A stretch of DNA of 64,000 nucleotides, taken from an uncultured Cyclobacteriaceae bacterium. GTDB lineage: Bacteria; Bacteroidota; Bacteroidia; Cytophagales; Cyclobacteriaceae. The notes beneath the pieces were generated by a model. The model was not told the DNA's origin and made no database searches. It was given only the letters and a program-made list of their open reading frames with translations. Position 1 is the first letter of the stretch, and each line of letters starts with the position of its first letter. Both the position numbers and the translations under genes were made by a program. Of this stretch, positions 8,011 to 16,734 are shown piece by piece. The DNA is taken from assembly GCA_937146645.1 (NCBI GenBank), contig CAKZRQ010000012.1, positions 368,777 to 432,776 of the forward strand, written 5' to 3'.

Positions 8011-9627
8011 ATGGAGTATCACCTAAAGAAGCTTTTATTCTCTCTTTTAGCATTGTTAATTTTCGAGGTCACTTCTGCTCAAGAACCAATCTCTGAAGTT
8101 CTCAGATCCAGACTTGAAAATTCACTTTCCGGCGAACCTAATTCCGAAGCTCCGATCAGGTTTTCTTATGGGAATACTATCCATAAATTCTATTCAGAAG
8201 AGAATTTTCAACCTGTTTGGATTGAAAATCAAAAAATAAGTAAGCGGGTTGACCAATTCATTCAAAATCTGGAGCAGGTAGAATTTGATGGATTGAAACC
8301 GGAGGAATACCATTTGGAAAGGATTAAATCTATTGTCCAAGAAGGACCAAAAAATGATATAAGACTTGCCGAATTAGAATTGATTCTGACTGACTCCTTT
8401 TTTAAGGTGACCAAGGATCTCCATCAGGGAAAAGTTGATCATAATGAATTTAAGGCGGATTGGGAGATTAATTCCAAAGTTCCTAGATACGATTATTTGG
8501 AGCTTCTCAGGGAGGTACAGAGAAATGGTGACATAGCAAGAATATTTCAAGAGTTGCATCCAGATTTTTTCATGTATGAAAATGGAAGAAAGGTTTTGAA
8601 GCAACTCAGTGCCTATGCTAAAAATCAGCCTGATGACTGGAAAAAATTAAGTCTCAATGGGGCTATCAAAGTAGGTCAGTCTAATGAGCTGATGCCTGAA
8701 ATTAGAGAGAGATTGGCTTATTGGAAATTTATGGAGCCGAGAGCAGACCAGAATATCAAAATGGATTCTCTGGATATGGTCGCTGTAAAAGCCTTCCAAA
8801 AAAGAAATGGGATGAATGATGATGGTGTGATTGGAAGGATGACCATAGATCGACTTAACTATTCTCCTCAGGATTTAATCAACATTGCCAGGGTCAACAT
8901 GGAACGACTCAGGTGGCTGCCAGACACCGTTAAGACAGGACAGATTGTATTGGTAAATATTGCCAATTACCAGATGGACTTTCTCAATGACAGAGATACC
9001 CTTTTGACCGAGAGAGTAATCGTGGGAAAACGTTACCACGAGAGTCCAATATTTGCTGCACAGATGAGTTATATCGTCTTCAGTCCTTATTGGAATATTC
9101 CTTACTCCATTACTCATAACGAGATCTTACCCAAAGCAAGAAAAGATCCGGCTTACATATCCGCTAAAAATATGGAGATAGTGGATAACTCGGGAAAAGT
9201 GATCTCCGCCAATAGTGTTGATTGGGAATCAGGAAAGTTTCCTTATCGAATTCGACAAAAGCCAGGAGAGACGAATTCCCTTGGTTTGGTAAAATTCATT
9301 TTCCCAAATAATCATAGTGTCTACCTTCATGATACACCGGCCAGGTATCTTTTTGAAAAGGAGGAAAGAGCAATGAGTCATGGATGCATCCGGGTAGAAA
9401 ATCCAGCAGATTTAGCAGCCATTTTATTGAGAGACGATCCTGGGTGGACCCAGAAGAAAATTTATGATGCTATGCATCAATCCACAGAAAAGACTGTTTA
9501 CCTCAAAAACAAGATTCCTGTTGTGCTACTTTATCTAACATTTTGGGCTGATACCTCTGGAAGGGGGCATTATCGGCCTGACATTTATGCGAGGGATGAG
9601 GCCCTTTTGGCTGAATTAGATAAATAA
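8011..9627 (+). CDS. L,D-transpeptidase, YcbB/LdtD type, with peptidoglycan-binding domain
   Basis: About 538 residues; makes 3-3 (meso-DAP to meso-DAP) cross-links in peptidoglycan in the periplasm. Order: signal peptide (about residues 1-24, ending TSAQ), an alpha-helical scaffold domain with the FYSEENFQPVWIENQ segment typical of LdtD, a PG_binding_1 domain (VKAFQKRNGMNDDGVIGRMT) near residues 253-276, then the YkuD catalytic domain with SHGCIRVENPADLA, whose Cys near residue 458 is the nucleophile. Codons upstream of 8011 (from 7978) stay open but overlap kdsA; the ATG at 8011, directly followed by the signal sequence and one base after the kdsA stop, is the better start. Confidence 0.9.
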   Translation: MEYHLKKLLFSLLALLIFEVTSAQEPISEVLRSRLENSLSGEPNSEAPIRFSYGNTIHKFYSEENFQPVWIENQKISKRVDQFIQNLEQVEFDGLKPEEYHLERIKSIVQEGPKNDIRLAELELILTDSFFKVTKDLHQGKVDHNEFKADWEINSKVPRYDYLELLREVQRNGDIARIFQELHPDFFMYENGRKVLKQLSAYAKNQPDDWKKLSLNGAIKVGQSNELMPEIRERLAYWKFMEPRADQNIKMDSLDMVAVKAFQKRNGMNDDGVIGRMTIDRLNYSPQDLINIARVNMERLRWLPDTVKTGQIVLVNIANYQMDFLNDRDTLLTERVIVGKRYHESPIFAAQMSYIVFSPYWNIPYSITHNEILPKARKDPAYISAKNMEIVDNSGKVISANSVDWESGKFPYRIRQKPGETNSLGLVKFIFPNNHSVYLHDTPARYLFEKEERAMSHGCIRVENPADLAAILLRDDPGWTQKKIYDAMHQSTEKTVYLKNKIPVVLLYLTFWADTSGRGHYRPDIYARDEALLAELDK

Positions 9628-10311
9628 TTAAGTATTGAGGATTTGGGAACCTCGTAAATATTCTTCGTTCGGCGCGAAAGCGAAAATTAAGCTTCCATCC
9701 TTGATGATATCAATCAATTCTCTGGAGATTTCTTTCGGTACAGCAGGACATCCCAGACTTCGACCGAGACTCCCTGTTCTCATGGCAAATTGCTCCCTCG
9801 CATATATTGAGCCATGAATGACAATAGCTCTTTTTCTTGCCTGATCGTTGAAATTGGGCTCTAATCCATCGAGTTTGAGTGAATATCCATGCTTCCCGTA
9901 ATAGGTCTCACCCGTTTTATAAAAGCCTAAACTGCTTTTAAACGATTGATGTCTATTGGAGAATTTGGTTGGAGTTAGGCCCCCAGAATTTCTTCCATGC
10001 GCAACTACAGTATGCAGCAATATTTCTTTTGCTGAAGGGTCAATAACCCACAGTCTTCTCTCAGTAGAAGGTAGGCTAAAATCAATAATGGTTAATAAAC
10101 CTGAGGAGAGCGTATCCTGCAATTGACTCCAGCCGTTATAAGCTAGTTCAAACACTTCCTCATTAGGAATATTAGCATGATTCTCTTTGAGTGATATATA
10201 TAATTCCTCACCCGGATCTAGTGGATCCGTTGGTAGGATTACTTGATCGTAATGAGTCATTGGAAAAGTGGTAAAACCCACTAAGACCAACATAAGCAAT
10301 AATCTAATCAT
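9628..10311 (-). CDS. Murein L,D-transpeptidase catalytic domain protein (YkuD_2 type)
   Basis: A 227-residue exported protein with a short hydrophobic N-terminus. The C-terminal half carries FKSSLGFYKTGETYYGKHG, AIVIHGS and GRSLGCPAVP, the active-site pattern of the YkuD_2 branch of L,D-transpeptidases, in which the Cys of the SLGCP motif replaces the SHGC of classical enzymes. It probably modifies peptidoglycan or attaches proteins to it. It is tail-to-tail with the larger L,D-transpeptidase, the two stop codons being adjacent (9627/9628). The substrate is not known. Confidence 0.8.
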   Translation of the reverse strand: MIRLLLMLVLVGFTTFPMTHYDQVILPTDPLDPGEELYISLKENHANIPNEEVFELAYNGWSQLQDTLSSGLLTIIDFSLPSTERRLWVIDPSAKEILLHTVVAHGRNSGGLTPTKFSNRHQSFKSSLGFYKTGETYYGKHGYSLKLDGLEPNFNDQARKRAIVIHGSIYAREQFAMRTGSLGRSLGCPAVPKEISRELIDIIKDGSLIFAFAPNEEYLRGSQILNT

Positions 10312-10534
10312 AGGGGACGTGTAGTGGCAAAGTACGCGCCAATTTTTAGGTTTTGGTTTGCTTTAAATCAAATAAAATCGGAAGGATCAAAAGGGTGTTG
10401 AGCTTCGGTTTTTGAATGATTTTACAAAGGAATTGGTTCTTTATTAGAATGTCAACGGGAGGCCCGAAATTATATTTTGTAAATTCGCGCTTTCTTTCAC
10501 ATAAATAAACAACTGAAAAACAGGAACTTATTTT

Positions 10535-10570
10535 TTTTGTTTAAAGTTTATTTTAAATAATTAAACAAAA
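10535..10570. repeat. Inverted repeat upstream of queD
   Basis: A perfect 10-bp inverted repeat, TTTTGTTTAA (10535-10544) and TTAAACAAAA (10561-10570), with a 16-base AT-rich spacer, ending 28 bases before the queD ATG. It lies in the 286-base divergent spacer 10312-10597, where nothing else clear was seen apart from AT-rich sequence and imperfect -7-like boxes. It could be an operator for the pterin operon, or chance in AT-rich DNA. Confidence 0.4.
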
Positions 10571-10597
10571 TGAAGAAAAACCCTGTTCAATGAACCG

Positions 10598-11008
10598 ATG
10601 AAAGTATCCGTATTTAGGAAAGAACATTTTAACTGCGCACATCGTCTTCACAACCCAACATGGAGTGATGAGAAGAATGAGAAAGTATTTGGCAAGTGTA
10701 ATAATCCGAATTATCACGGCCATAATTACAATCTTATCGTAGAACTGAAAGGTGAAATTAATCCAGACACAGGATACGTTTATGATATGAAGCTCCTTAG
10801 TGATCTTATTAAAGAGGAGGTTCTGAATAAGTTCGATCACAAAAATTTAAACTTAGACACAGAGGAATTCAAGGAGCTGAACCCAACTGCTGAGAATATT
10901 TCAGTGGTGATATGGCAAAAGCTTCGGGATAAAATTGACTCCAAATTTGAGTTGAAAGTAAAACTCTATGAAACAGAAAGAAACTTTGTCGAATACGATG
11001 GCAATTGA
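10598..11008 (+). CDS. queD: 6-carboxytetrahydropterin synthase / 6-pyruvoyl tetrahydropterin synthase
   Basis: A 136-residue zinc enzyme that converts dihydroneopterin triphosphate to 6-carboxy-tetrahydropterin, the second step of queuosine (7-deazaguanine) synthesis. The zinc histidines are in FNCAHRL and NYHGHNY, the catalytic cysteine in FGKCNNPNYHGH, and the C-terminal KVKLYETERNFVEY strand carries the pterin-anchoring glutamate. The downstream folE gene, which makes the substrate, overlaps it by 11 bases, which supports the assignment. A PTPS role in tetrahydrobiopterin synthesis cannot be excluded from sequence. Confidence 0.9.
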   Translation: MKVSVFRKEHFNCAHRLHNPTWSDEKNEKVFGKCNNPNYHGHNYNLIVELKGEINPDTGYVYDMKLLSDLIKEEVLNKFDHKNLNLDTEEFKELNPTAENISVVIWQKLRDKIDSKFELKVKLYETERNFVEYDGN

Positions 11009-11672
11009 TTTAGAAAAAAATTTATACGAAGAACTAGGGGATGAGCACGTTGGAACCAGCGTAGAAACTCCTCTAAGGGAAGATGCTTTTGAAATGGACG
11101 ACGATCTCAAGATCGAGTTGATTCAAAAGCACTTCAAGGAAATAATGAACATCATGGGTCTTGACCTTACTGATGACAGTTTGAAGGGTACTCCTTACCG
11201 AGTGGCGAAGATGTATGTGAAGGAAGTGTTTAGCGGGCTTGATCCGAAGAATAAACCTTCTATTAAGGTGTTTGAAAACAAATACCAGTACAATCAAATG
11301 TTGGTGGAGAAAGACATCACATTCTACTCCAACTGTGAGCATCACTTTGTGCCGATTTTCGGTAAAGCTCATGTGGCTTACATTTCTAAGGGTGAAGTGA
11401 TTGGTCTTTCAAAGATCAACAGGATAGTTCAGTACTACGCGAAGCGACCTCAGGTACAAGAACGTTTGACCATGCAGATCGGAAATGAATTAAAGGAAGT
11501 TTTGGGGACAGATGATGTGGCAATAGTGCTTGACGCGTATCACCTATGTGTCAGCTCTCGAGGCGTTGAAGATACCAATAGTTCAACCGTCACTTCGTTT
11601 TACTCCGGCAAGTTCGAGCATGACGAGCAGTCTCGAAATGAATTCTTGAAATATATCCAATTGGAAAAATAA
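10998..11672 (+). CDS. folE: GTP cyclohydrolase I
   Basis: A 224-residue homodecameric enzyme that opens GTP to dihydroneopterin triphosphate, for folate and, with the overlapping queD, for queuosine. Zinc ligands are in NCEHHFVPIFGKAHVAYI and AYHLCVSSRGVED. The KINRIVQYYAKRPQVQERLT helix and the TVTSFYSGKF segment close the family signature. The ATG at 10998 is chosen over an in-frame start at 10968; it gives the usual length and an 11-base overlap with queD. The N-terminal 45 residues are acidic and variable. A strong terminator follows. Confidence 0.95.
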   Translation: MAIDLEKNLYEELGDEHVGTSVETPLREDAFEMDDDLKIELIQKHFKEIMNIMGLDLTDDSLKGTPYRVAKMYVKEVFSGLDPKNKPSIKVFENKYQYNQMLVEKDITFYSNCEHHFVPIFGKAHVAYISKGEVIGLSKINRIVQYYAKRPQVQERLTMQIGNELKEVLGTDDVAIVLDAYHLCVSSRGVEDTNSSTVTSFYSGKFEHDEQSRNEFLKYIQLEK

Positions 11673-11700
11673 TATTTTGAATTAGTGCTAAACCAACATA

Positions 11701-11730
11701 AAAAATCGGGTTTTTCCCGATTTTTTTTTG
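11701..11730 (+). terminator. Rho-independent terminator after queD-folE
   Basis: Ten-base stem AAAAATCGGG / CCCGATTTTT with a five-T loop followed by a run of Ts, 28 bases after the folE stop. Confidence 0.85.
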
Positions 11731-11780
11731 GAAAAACGACAAACAAAAATCTTAGACAAAAGCTTTCCATACTATAAATA

Positions 11781-12467
11781 ATGAGGATGACTGGTAAAAA
11801 TATTGTTGTTATCGGAGGAAGTACCGGGATAGGAAAAAGTGTCGCGCAAGAACTAAGATCTTTAGGGGCCAATTTGTTCCTGTATTCAAAGAGTGGAGAC
11901 GGTACCACGGCCTTAGATGTTACAGAGGACAACCCTTCTTTTGAAGGTTTGCCAGAGGTGATTGACGGATTAGTCTATTGTCCAGGCACGATTAAATTGA
12001 AGCCTTTCCACAGATTGAGTATAGAGGATTTTCAATCGGATATGGATGTCAATTTTTTCGGTGCGGTCAAAGCTTTGCAGGCTTGCCTACGAGGATTAAA
12101 AAAATCTGATTCGGGCTCTGTGGTTTTATTCAGTACTGTGGCTGTTCAAATGGGAATGGGCTTTCATGCAGGAATTGCTTCAGCAAAAGGTGCGGTCGAA
12201 GGTTTGACGAGATCTCTTGCTGCTGAATGGGCACCACAGAAAATTCGTGTGAATGCGATTGCTCCATCTTTGACTGACACACCATTGGCATCCCAACTTT
12301 TGAGTACACCAGAAAAGAAAGAAGCATCAGACAAGAGGCATCCGCTAGGTAGGGTGGGAACTCCCGAGGATATGAGCAAAGCAAGTATTTATTTGCTTTC
12401 CGAAGATTCATCATGGATGACGGGTCAGATACTCCACATCGATGGAGGAATGTCAGTAGTGAGATAA
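11781..12467 (+). CDS. Short-chain dehydrogenase/reductase with altered active site
   Basis: A 228-residue Rossmann-fold protein. The cofactor loop VIGGSTGIGKSVAQ (TGxxxGxG-like), LVYCPGTIK (NNAG position), the helix Asn in VNFFGAV and the serine in VVLFSTVAV are all placed as in classical SDRs. However, the catalytic YxxxK reads I-A-S-A-K (FHAGIASAKGAVEGL): the lysine is kept but the tyrosine is replaced by isoleucine. It may be a non-catalytic homologue or use another proton donor. The following sequence (VNAIAPSLTDTPLA, HIDGGMS) is ordinary SDR. ATGs at 11781 and 11787 are both possible starts. It is the first gene after the folE terminator. Confidence 0.8.
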   Translation: MRMTGKNIVVIGGSTGIGKSVAQELRSLGANLFLYSKSGDGTTALDVTEDNPSFEGLPEVIDGLVYCPGTIKLKPFHRLSIEDFQSDMDVNFFGAVKALQACLRGLKKSDSGSVVLFSTVAVQMGMGFHAGIASAKGAVEGLTRSLAAEWAPQKIRVNAIAPSLTDTPLASQLLSTPEKKEASDKRHPLGRVGTPEDMSKASIYLLSEDSSWMTGQILHIDGGMSVVR

Positions 12468-12534
12468 TTCAAACAAATTGAAGTAGTAATTGTAATAGAA
12501 GTGGGTATAGTCCCGAGTAGATAGAATTGTGAAT

Positions 12535-12798
12535 ATGAAGACTCCGCCTGAATCTTTCCTTCTCTTTAAAGAAGAACTCAAGAAAGTCCAACTTGAGAAG
12601 GAACGGCTTAGCAAGCAATATGAGGAGAGGATTGCCGAGCTGAACGCTGAACTGTGTAGATTGAAAGAACAGATTGGTTCCCAACAGGATATGTTGAGAA
12701 CTACTTTGGATTATGCTTCTCAGCTCGAATCAAACTTGGATAAATTCAAAGAAGAGGTTTCCGAGTCCGAAGAGCAAAGACGAAATGGTGTTTATTAA
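12535..12798 (+). CDS. Small coiled-coil protein of unknown function
   Basis: An 87-residue, highly charged, predicted almost wholly helical protein. Heptad-like leucine spacing runs from about residue 12 to 75 (for example KKVQLEKERLSKQYEERIAELNAE in separate heptads, then LESNLDKFKEEV). No signal peptide, no membrane segment, no family recognised. The ATG at 12535 is preferred to the GTG two codons upstream. It is followed 14 bases later by a hypothetical gene and probably belongs to the same transcript as the flavin-reductase-like gene. Function unknown. Confidence 0.55.
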   Translation: MKTPPESFLLFKEELKKVQLEKERLSKQYEERIAELNAELCRLKEQIGSQQDMLRTTLDYASQLESNLDKFKEEVSESEEQRRNGVY

Positions 12799-12812
12799 TT
12801 AACTCTGATCCA

Positions 12813-13256
12813 ATGACAGATTTACTTACCAAATCAGCGATTAATAATTTTGAATTAGTAAAAGAATTCAGATCGGCACGAATCTATGCGAGCAGTGAAC
12901 ACAAATCCGTGATCTGTGAGCTTCTTTTAGATTATATTCCCATTGAAGAATTTAAGGCTGTTTTTAACGACGTAGCTGAAATAGTAGAAGTAGGAGACTT
13001 TGAAAAATTCATTTTTGACAAGCGTTCCTTAAGGGCTTTCCATCAACCTACCATGGAATGGTATTTTATTCACTGGAAAAAGGATATGCTGGCACACGGA
13101 GTTACTAAGCATAGAAAGATACTTCCTGCTGAAAAATGGTTTGAGAAAATGGTCCAAATCGCCAAAGCTCAAATCCTCGAAAATTACCCTGATAATATTA
13201 TTGATCAACTCGATATTCAGTATTGCCAATCTGTCGAGGATGCTATCGTGAGATGA
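12813..13256 (+). CDS. Hypothetical cytoplasmic protein
   Basis: A 147-residue protein not recognised with certainty. It has no signal peptide or membrane segment. Its pattern, with EFRSARIYASSEHKSVICE near the start, a central FEKFIFDKRSLRAFHQPTME strand-loop and MEWYFIHWKKDM, followed by an amphipathic helix, resembles STAS/SpoIIAA-like domains of Bacteroidota, which bind proteins or nucleotides, but this is only a structural guess. Its stop codon overlaps the ATG of the flavin reductase-like gene (ATGA), which points to translational coupling. Confidence 0.55.
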   Translation: MTDLLTKSAINNFELVKEFRSARIYASSEHKSVICELLLDYIPIEEFKAVFNDVAEIVEVGDFEKFIFDKRSLRAFHQPTMEWYFIHWKKDMLAHGVTKHRKILPAEKWFEKMVQIAKAQILENYPDNIIDQLDIQYCQSVEDAIVR

Positions 13257-13882
13257 CACGTCATTTCAATCATGATGAAATATTAAACTCCGATTCTTTT
13301 TATCGGAGAAACTTAATCAACTGCCTTTCAGGTTATAAAAGTCTAAATCTGATAGGTACCCAAAATGGAAATGGTGAAACCAACCTTGCTCCATTTTCGC
13401 AAATTTTTCATGTTGGAGCTAACCCACCTATGGTTGGGATCCTATTCCGGCCTCATACGGTTAAAAGGGACACCCTTGAAAATATCCTCGAGACGAAATT
13501 TTTCACTCTCAATCATGTGACCCCTGAATTTTGTAAAGAGGCGCATTGGACCTCTGCAAGATGGGAGGGAAGCGAATTTGAGAAAACTGGCCTTAAAAGT
13601 GTCTATCAGAATGACTTTCCCGCACCTTTCGTTGAGGTTAGCCCTTTAAAGGTGGGTTGTAAGTTAGTGGAAGTTCAAACGCTCAAGGTGAATCAGACTG
13701 TTTTGGCTATAGGTAGCATCGAGCATATTTTTGTAGATGAGAAAGGTCTGAGAGAGGATGGTTCTCTCGATTTGAATATCTTAGATTCAGTGACTGTTTC
13801 TGGTCTTGACGAGTATCATCGGGGTGAGAAGATTGCTCGATATGCTTACGCAAAGCCAGATCAGGATTTATCTGAGATTTAG
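13253..13882 (+). CDS. Flavin reductase-like FMN-binding protein
   Basis: A 209-residue protein of the flavin-reductase-like (split beta-barrel, FMN-binding) family. Motifs visible are the SLNLIGTQNGNGETNLAPFS strand pair, the FHVGANPPMVGILFRP loop that contacts FMN, and TLENILETKFFTLNHVT. Such proteins bind FMN and may reduce free flavin or act as oxidases. The ATG at 13253 overlaps the previous stop (ATGA); ten codons further upstream are open but lie in the preceding gene. The partner and the substrate are unknown. Confidence 0.8.
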   Translation: MTRHFNHDEILNSDSFYRRNLINCLSGYKSLNLIGTQNGNGETNLAPFSQIFHVGANPPMVGILFRPHTVKRDTLENILETKFFTLNHVTPEFCKEAHWTSARWEGSEFEKTGLKSVYQNDFPAPFVEVSPLKVGCKLVEVQTLKVNQTVLAIGSIEHIFVDEKGLREDGSLDLNILDSVTVSGLDEYHRGEKIARYAYAKPDQDLSEI

Positions 13883-13899
13883 ACTTCCCACGTAAAATT

Positions 13900-14895
13900 T
13901 TGCAGCTTCTAGAATTAACTAAATCTGGTCTCTATTGTCCCCAGGCTAAGATATTCATAGACCCATGGAGGTCTGTGGACCGGGCTGTCATCACCCATGC
14001 GCATTCGGATCATGCGAGGTGGGGAATGAAAAACTATTTGGCCCATCAAAATTCCAGTGAGGTTATGAGGTTAAGGCTGGGCAAGGATATCAATCTGGAA
14101 ACCGTTCAATTCGGAGAAGTCCTGACTATCAATGGAGTAAACATATCTTTTCATCCAGCTGGTCATATTCCCGGTTCCTCTCAAATTAGGTTAGAATACA
14201 AGGGGAAAGTTGCTGTAGTAAGTGGGGATTATAAGGTGGAAGATGATGGGCTTTCAACAGCCTTTGAACCCGTGAAGTGCCACGAGTTTGTTTCTGAATG
14301 CACTTTTGGGTTACCCGTTTACAAGTGGGAATCACAGGAGGAAGTGATGAATCAAATAAACTCCTGGTGGAAGGAGAATGCCTTTGAGAAGAGAAATTCT
14401 GTGCTTTTTGCTTACTCTTTGGGCAAGGCCCAAAGGATAATCCAAAATCTCGATTTATCCTTGGGGACGGTTTTTCTCCATGGAGCAATCTGGAACACGA
14501 ATCAAGCGCTGATTGCCAATGGAATTAATATCCATGATTTGCCTAAGGTGTCTCAGGAAACCCCGAAATCTGAATTCAATGGGGCCATGATCATTGCTCC
14601 ACCCTCTGCTATGGGAACGCCATGGATGAAGAAATTTTCTCCATACAGAACTGGAATTTGTTCTGGTTGGATGGCAGTTCGGGGGACTAGAAGAAGAAGA
14701 TCTGCAGATCGGGGTTTTGTCTTATCTGATCATGCAGACTGGGATGGATTAATTTCAGCCATCGAAAGCACTGAGGCAGAAAAGGTCTATCTCACCCATG
14801 GAAATACCGCTAGCTTTGCGCGATTCCTTAATGAAGAAAAAGGAATAAACGCAGTAGAGCTAGAAACGCTTTTTGGGACAGAGGAGGATGTTTAG
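13900..14895 (+). CDS. Ligase-associated DNA exonuclease, metallo-beta-lactamase fold
   Basis: A 331-residue MBL/beta-CASP-like nuclease. The metal motif THAHSDHARWG (HxHxDH), the second-shell motifs HPAGHIPGSSQI and VVSGDYKVEDDG, the RGTRRRRSADRGFVLSDHADW segment and the C-terminal VYLTHG are those of the exonuclease usually encoded next to an ATP-dependent DNA ligase and an Lhr-like helicase. The TTG at 13900 is taken as start since no ATG precedes the conserved GLYCPQAKIFIDPWR opening. The neighbouring gene is a peptidase on the other strand, so the usual ligase/helicase partners are not on this side. Confidence 0.85.
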   Translation: MQLLELTKSGLYCPQAKIFIDPWRSVDRAVITHAHSDHARWGMKNYLAHQNSSEVMRLRLGKDINLETVQFGEVLTINGVNISFHPAGHIPGSSQIRLEYKGKVAVVSGDYKVEDDGLSTAFEPVKCHEFVSECTFGLPVYKWESQEEVMNQINSWWKENAFEKRNSVLFAYSLGKAQRIIQNLDLSLGTVFLHGAIWNTNQALIANGINIHDLPKVSQETPKSEFNGAMIIAPPSAMGTPWMKKFSPYRTGICSGWMAVRGTRRRRSADRGFVLSDHADWDGLISAIESTEAEKVYLTHGNTASFARFLNEEKGINAVELETLFGTEEDV

Positions 14896-14897
14896 GC

Positions 14898-16616
14898 TTA
14901 CTTTTTCAATTGATTAATTTGTCCATCTGAAAATTGCCTTAGTTCCTCCTGAAAGGCTGATGTTCTTGTTGATCCCAAATGATCAATTGAACTCAAGGCT
15001 CCTAAATACCAATCTGTCCATGTTTTGATAATTTCTATTTCAGCATTCGGATCATTTCCTTCCTGAATGGACACCATGCTTAAATTAAACTCTGTTTGGA
15101 GCCTTTCCTTGGCCTTCGTAAGGGTGAGTTTGGCAAGCTGATTTGCGGTTTCTACATTGGCATTCAGTAGAGTGAATGCACTGACTAATGCTCCTGTAGC
15201 AACATTTTTAAGCGTTTCCTGAGAAACCTTATCTAATCGATCTTGATCTGTGTGATAAAATTGATCAGTGAAATGCCAAAGCAAAAGACCAGGGATATCA
15301 GCATATAAAAATGGAATATGATCGCTTCCTCCTTCGAAAGGATTGGTGTTCACTTCCCAGCTCGCGTATTCGCCTTGCTGCTCAAAAATATTGATGATGA
15401 AATCATTAAAATAATGTGGAGTCATTTCGTCCTTTTTCATTACAGAACCTCCCCACTCAGAATGTTTATCCTCTCCGCGAGTCCAGATAGCACTCGGATC
15501 AGGCATTTTCTCAATTAAAAAAGAGCCACCTGTCAGGTCTGTATTTTCACCTACCATATCTAGAGAAATCCCCCAGATAATTTCTGACTTTCTTCGTTCT
15601 TTATCCTCAATGTAGCGCTGTGTGGATCGGATTTCATCACCCCAGAGAAAGGTTAGGGTTCTATTAAGTTCAAGATCCTCTTCGTCAATGAGCTTCGCGG
15701 TTAAGGTAGCCATCTCTAACTGTGCGCCTACACCACTGGCATTATCATTCGCTCCGGGTTCCTGGATATGTGCTGAGAAGACAAGACTTTCATCTGGCAT
15801 TTCGGAGCCACGAATATTCGCAATTATGGTTAGCTCCTCGGATTCATAAATCTTGGTATCAACCTTTACTCGGACTTTGGTTCGTCCTGATTCATAGCGC
15901 TTTTTCAGAGCTTCTTTTGATTCGTAGGAGAGGGCTAAAGCCCAAACAGGTTTTTCTTCCTGATAGCGAATTCCTCTAAATTGAATGGATGTCTTATTTT
16001 TCTCGGGTTTAAGGTATCCGGGCATATCATAAATCAACAATCCAAGTGCTCCTTCATTTAGAGCAGGAAGCAGATTGCGATAACCGAACGTATCGGAGAA
16101 AACTATCTTTCCATTTAAATCCACTCCCTGGAGATCACTTTTATCTCTTACATACAAAAGTTCACCTACCACTCCTTCCTCTGAAGTAGAGGAGGAATAT
16201 TGATAAATCATATTTCGATTTGATTCGAATGAGAGCAATGGACTTTCTTCCCCTGCAATCCAAAGTTCTGAACCCTTAGGCTCCCATGTGGGTCGGTTCA
16301 TCTTCCTCCGTTCTATGCGATAGGTTAGTCGATGTGTTTCTTTGGCATTTTCCTCAAGAATATATCCAGCTTCTTCAAGTTTTTCTGCTATCCAATAGAC
16401 AGACTCATTGAAACCTGTATTACCAGCTACCCTCCAGTATTGCTCCACGAAGGCTACTGTATTGTAGGCAAGTTCGCCCGTATAATTTGGCCTAACTAGC
16501 TCAAAATAGGGGTCTGATGTCTTTCTAATTTCTAATTCTTGAGCGAAGGATTGCTGAATTAAGAATAAAAAAAGGAGTAAAAGTCTGGTTCGATGCATGT
16601 AAATAAACTTTGACAT
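14898..16616 (-). CDS. M28-family zinc aminopeptidase with PA domain, exported
   Basis: A 572-residue exported peptidase. The signal peptide ends in SFAQ. An N-terminal region is followed by a protease-associated (PA) domain (GVVGELLYVRDKSDLQGVDL, GKIVFSDTFGYRN, residues about 130-200). The M28 catalytic domain contains SAHIQEPGANDNASGVGAQ (first zinc His and bridging Asp), WGDEIRSTQRYI (acid Glu), SLDMVGEN and GGSDHIPF (last His). The position of the second metal-binding Asp/Glu could not be fixed by eye. An alternative start at 16598 would shorten the N-region. It is tail-to-tail with the exonuclease gene and diverges from guaA. Confidence 0.85.
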   Translation of the reverse strand: MSKFIYMHRTRLLLLFLFLIQQSFAQELEIRKTSDPYFELVRPNYTGELAYNTVAFVEQYWRVAGNTGFNESVYWIAEKLEEAGYILEENAKETHRLTYRIERRKMNRPTWEPKGSELWIAGEESPLLSFESNRNMIYQYSSSTSEEGVVGELLYVRDKSDLQGVDLNGKIVFSDTFGYRNLLPALNEGALGLLIYDMPGYLKPEKNKTSIQFRGIRYQEEKPVWALALSYESKEALKKRYESGRTKVRVKVDTKIYESEELTIIANIRGSEMPDESLVFSAHIQEPGANDNASGVGAQLEMATLTAKLIDEEDLELNRTLTFLWGDEIRSTQRYIEDKERRKSEIIWGISLDMVGENTDLTGGSFLIEKMPDPSAIWTRGEDKHSEWGGSVMKKDEMTPHYFNDFIINIFEQQGEYASWEVNTNPFEGGSDHIPFLYADIPGLLLWHFTDQFYHTDQDRLDKVSQETLKNVATGALVSAFTLLNANVETANQLAKLTLTKAKERLQTEFNLSMVSIQEGNDPNAEIEIIKTWTDWYLGALSSIDHLGSTRTSAFQEELRQFSDGQINQLKK

Positions 16617-16734
16617 AAAGCTGAATAAAATGTTAAAATCTACCTAGTGTTTGTCAAATTGATTGGACCTCAGGTTTGACCAAATTATCTTCTGTTATTT
16701 ATGCTTTCTATTTCTTCGTTTTGATTCACCTGCT

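Noticed and set aside
10312-10597. preQ1 riboswitch before queD
   Set aside because: No recognisable aptamer core; only AT-rich sequence and an inverted repeat were seen.
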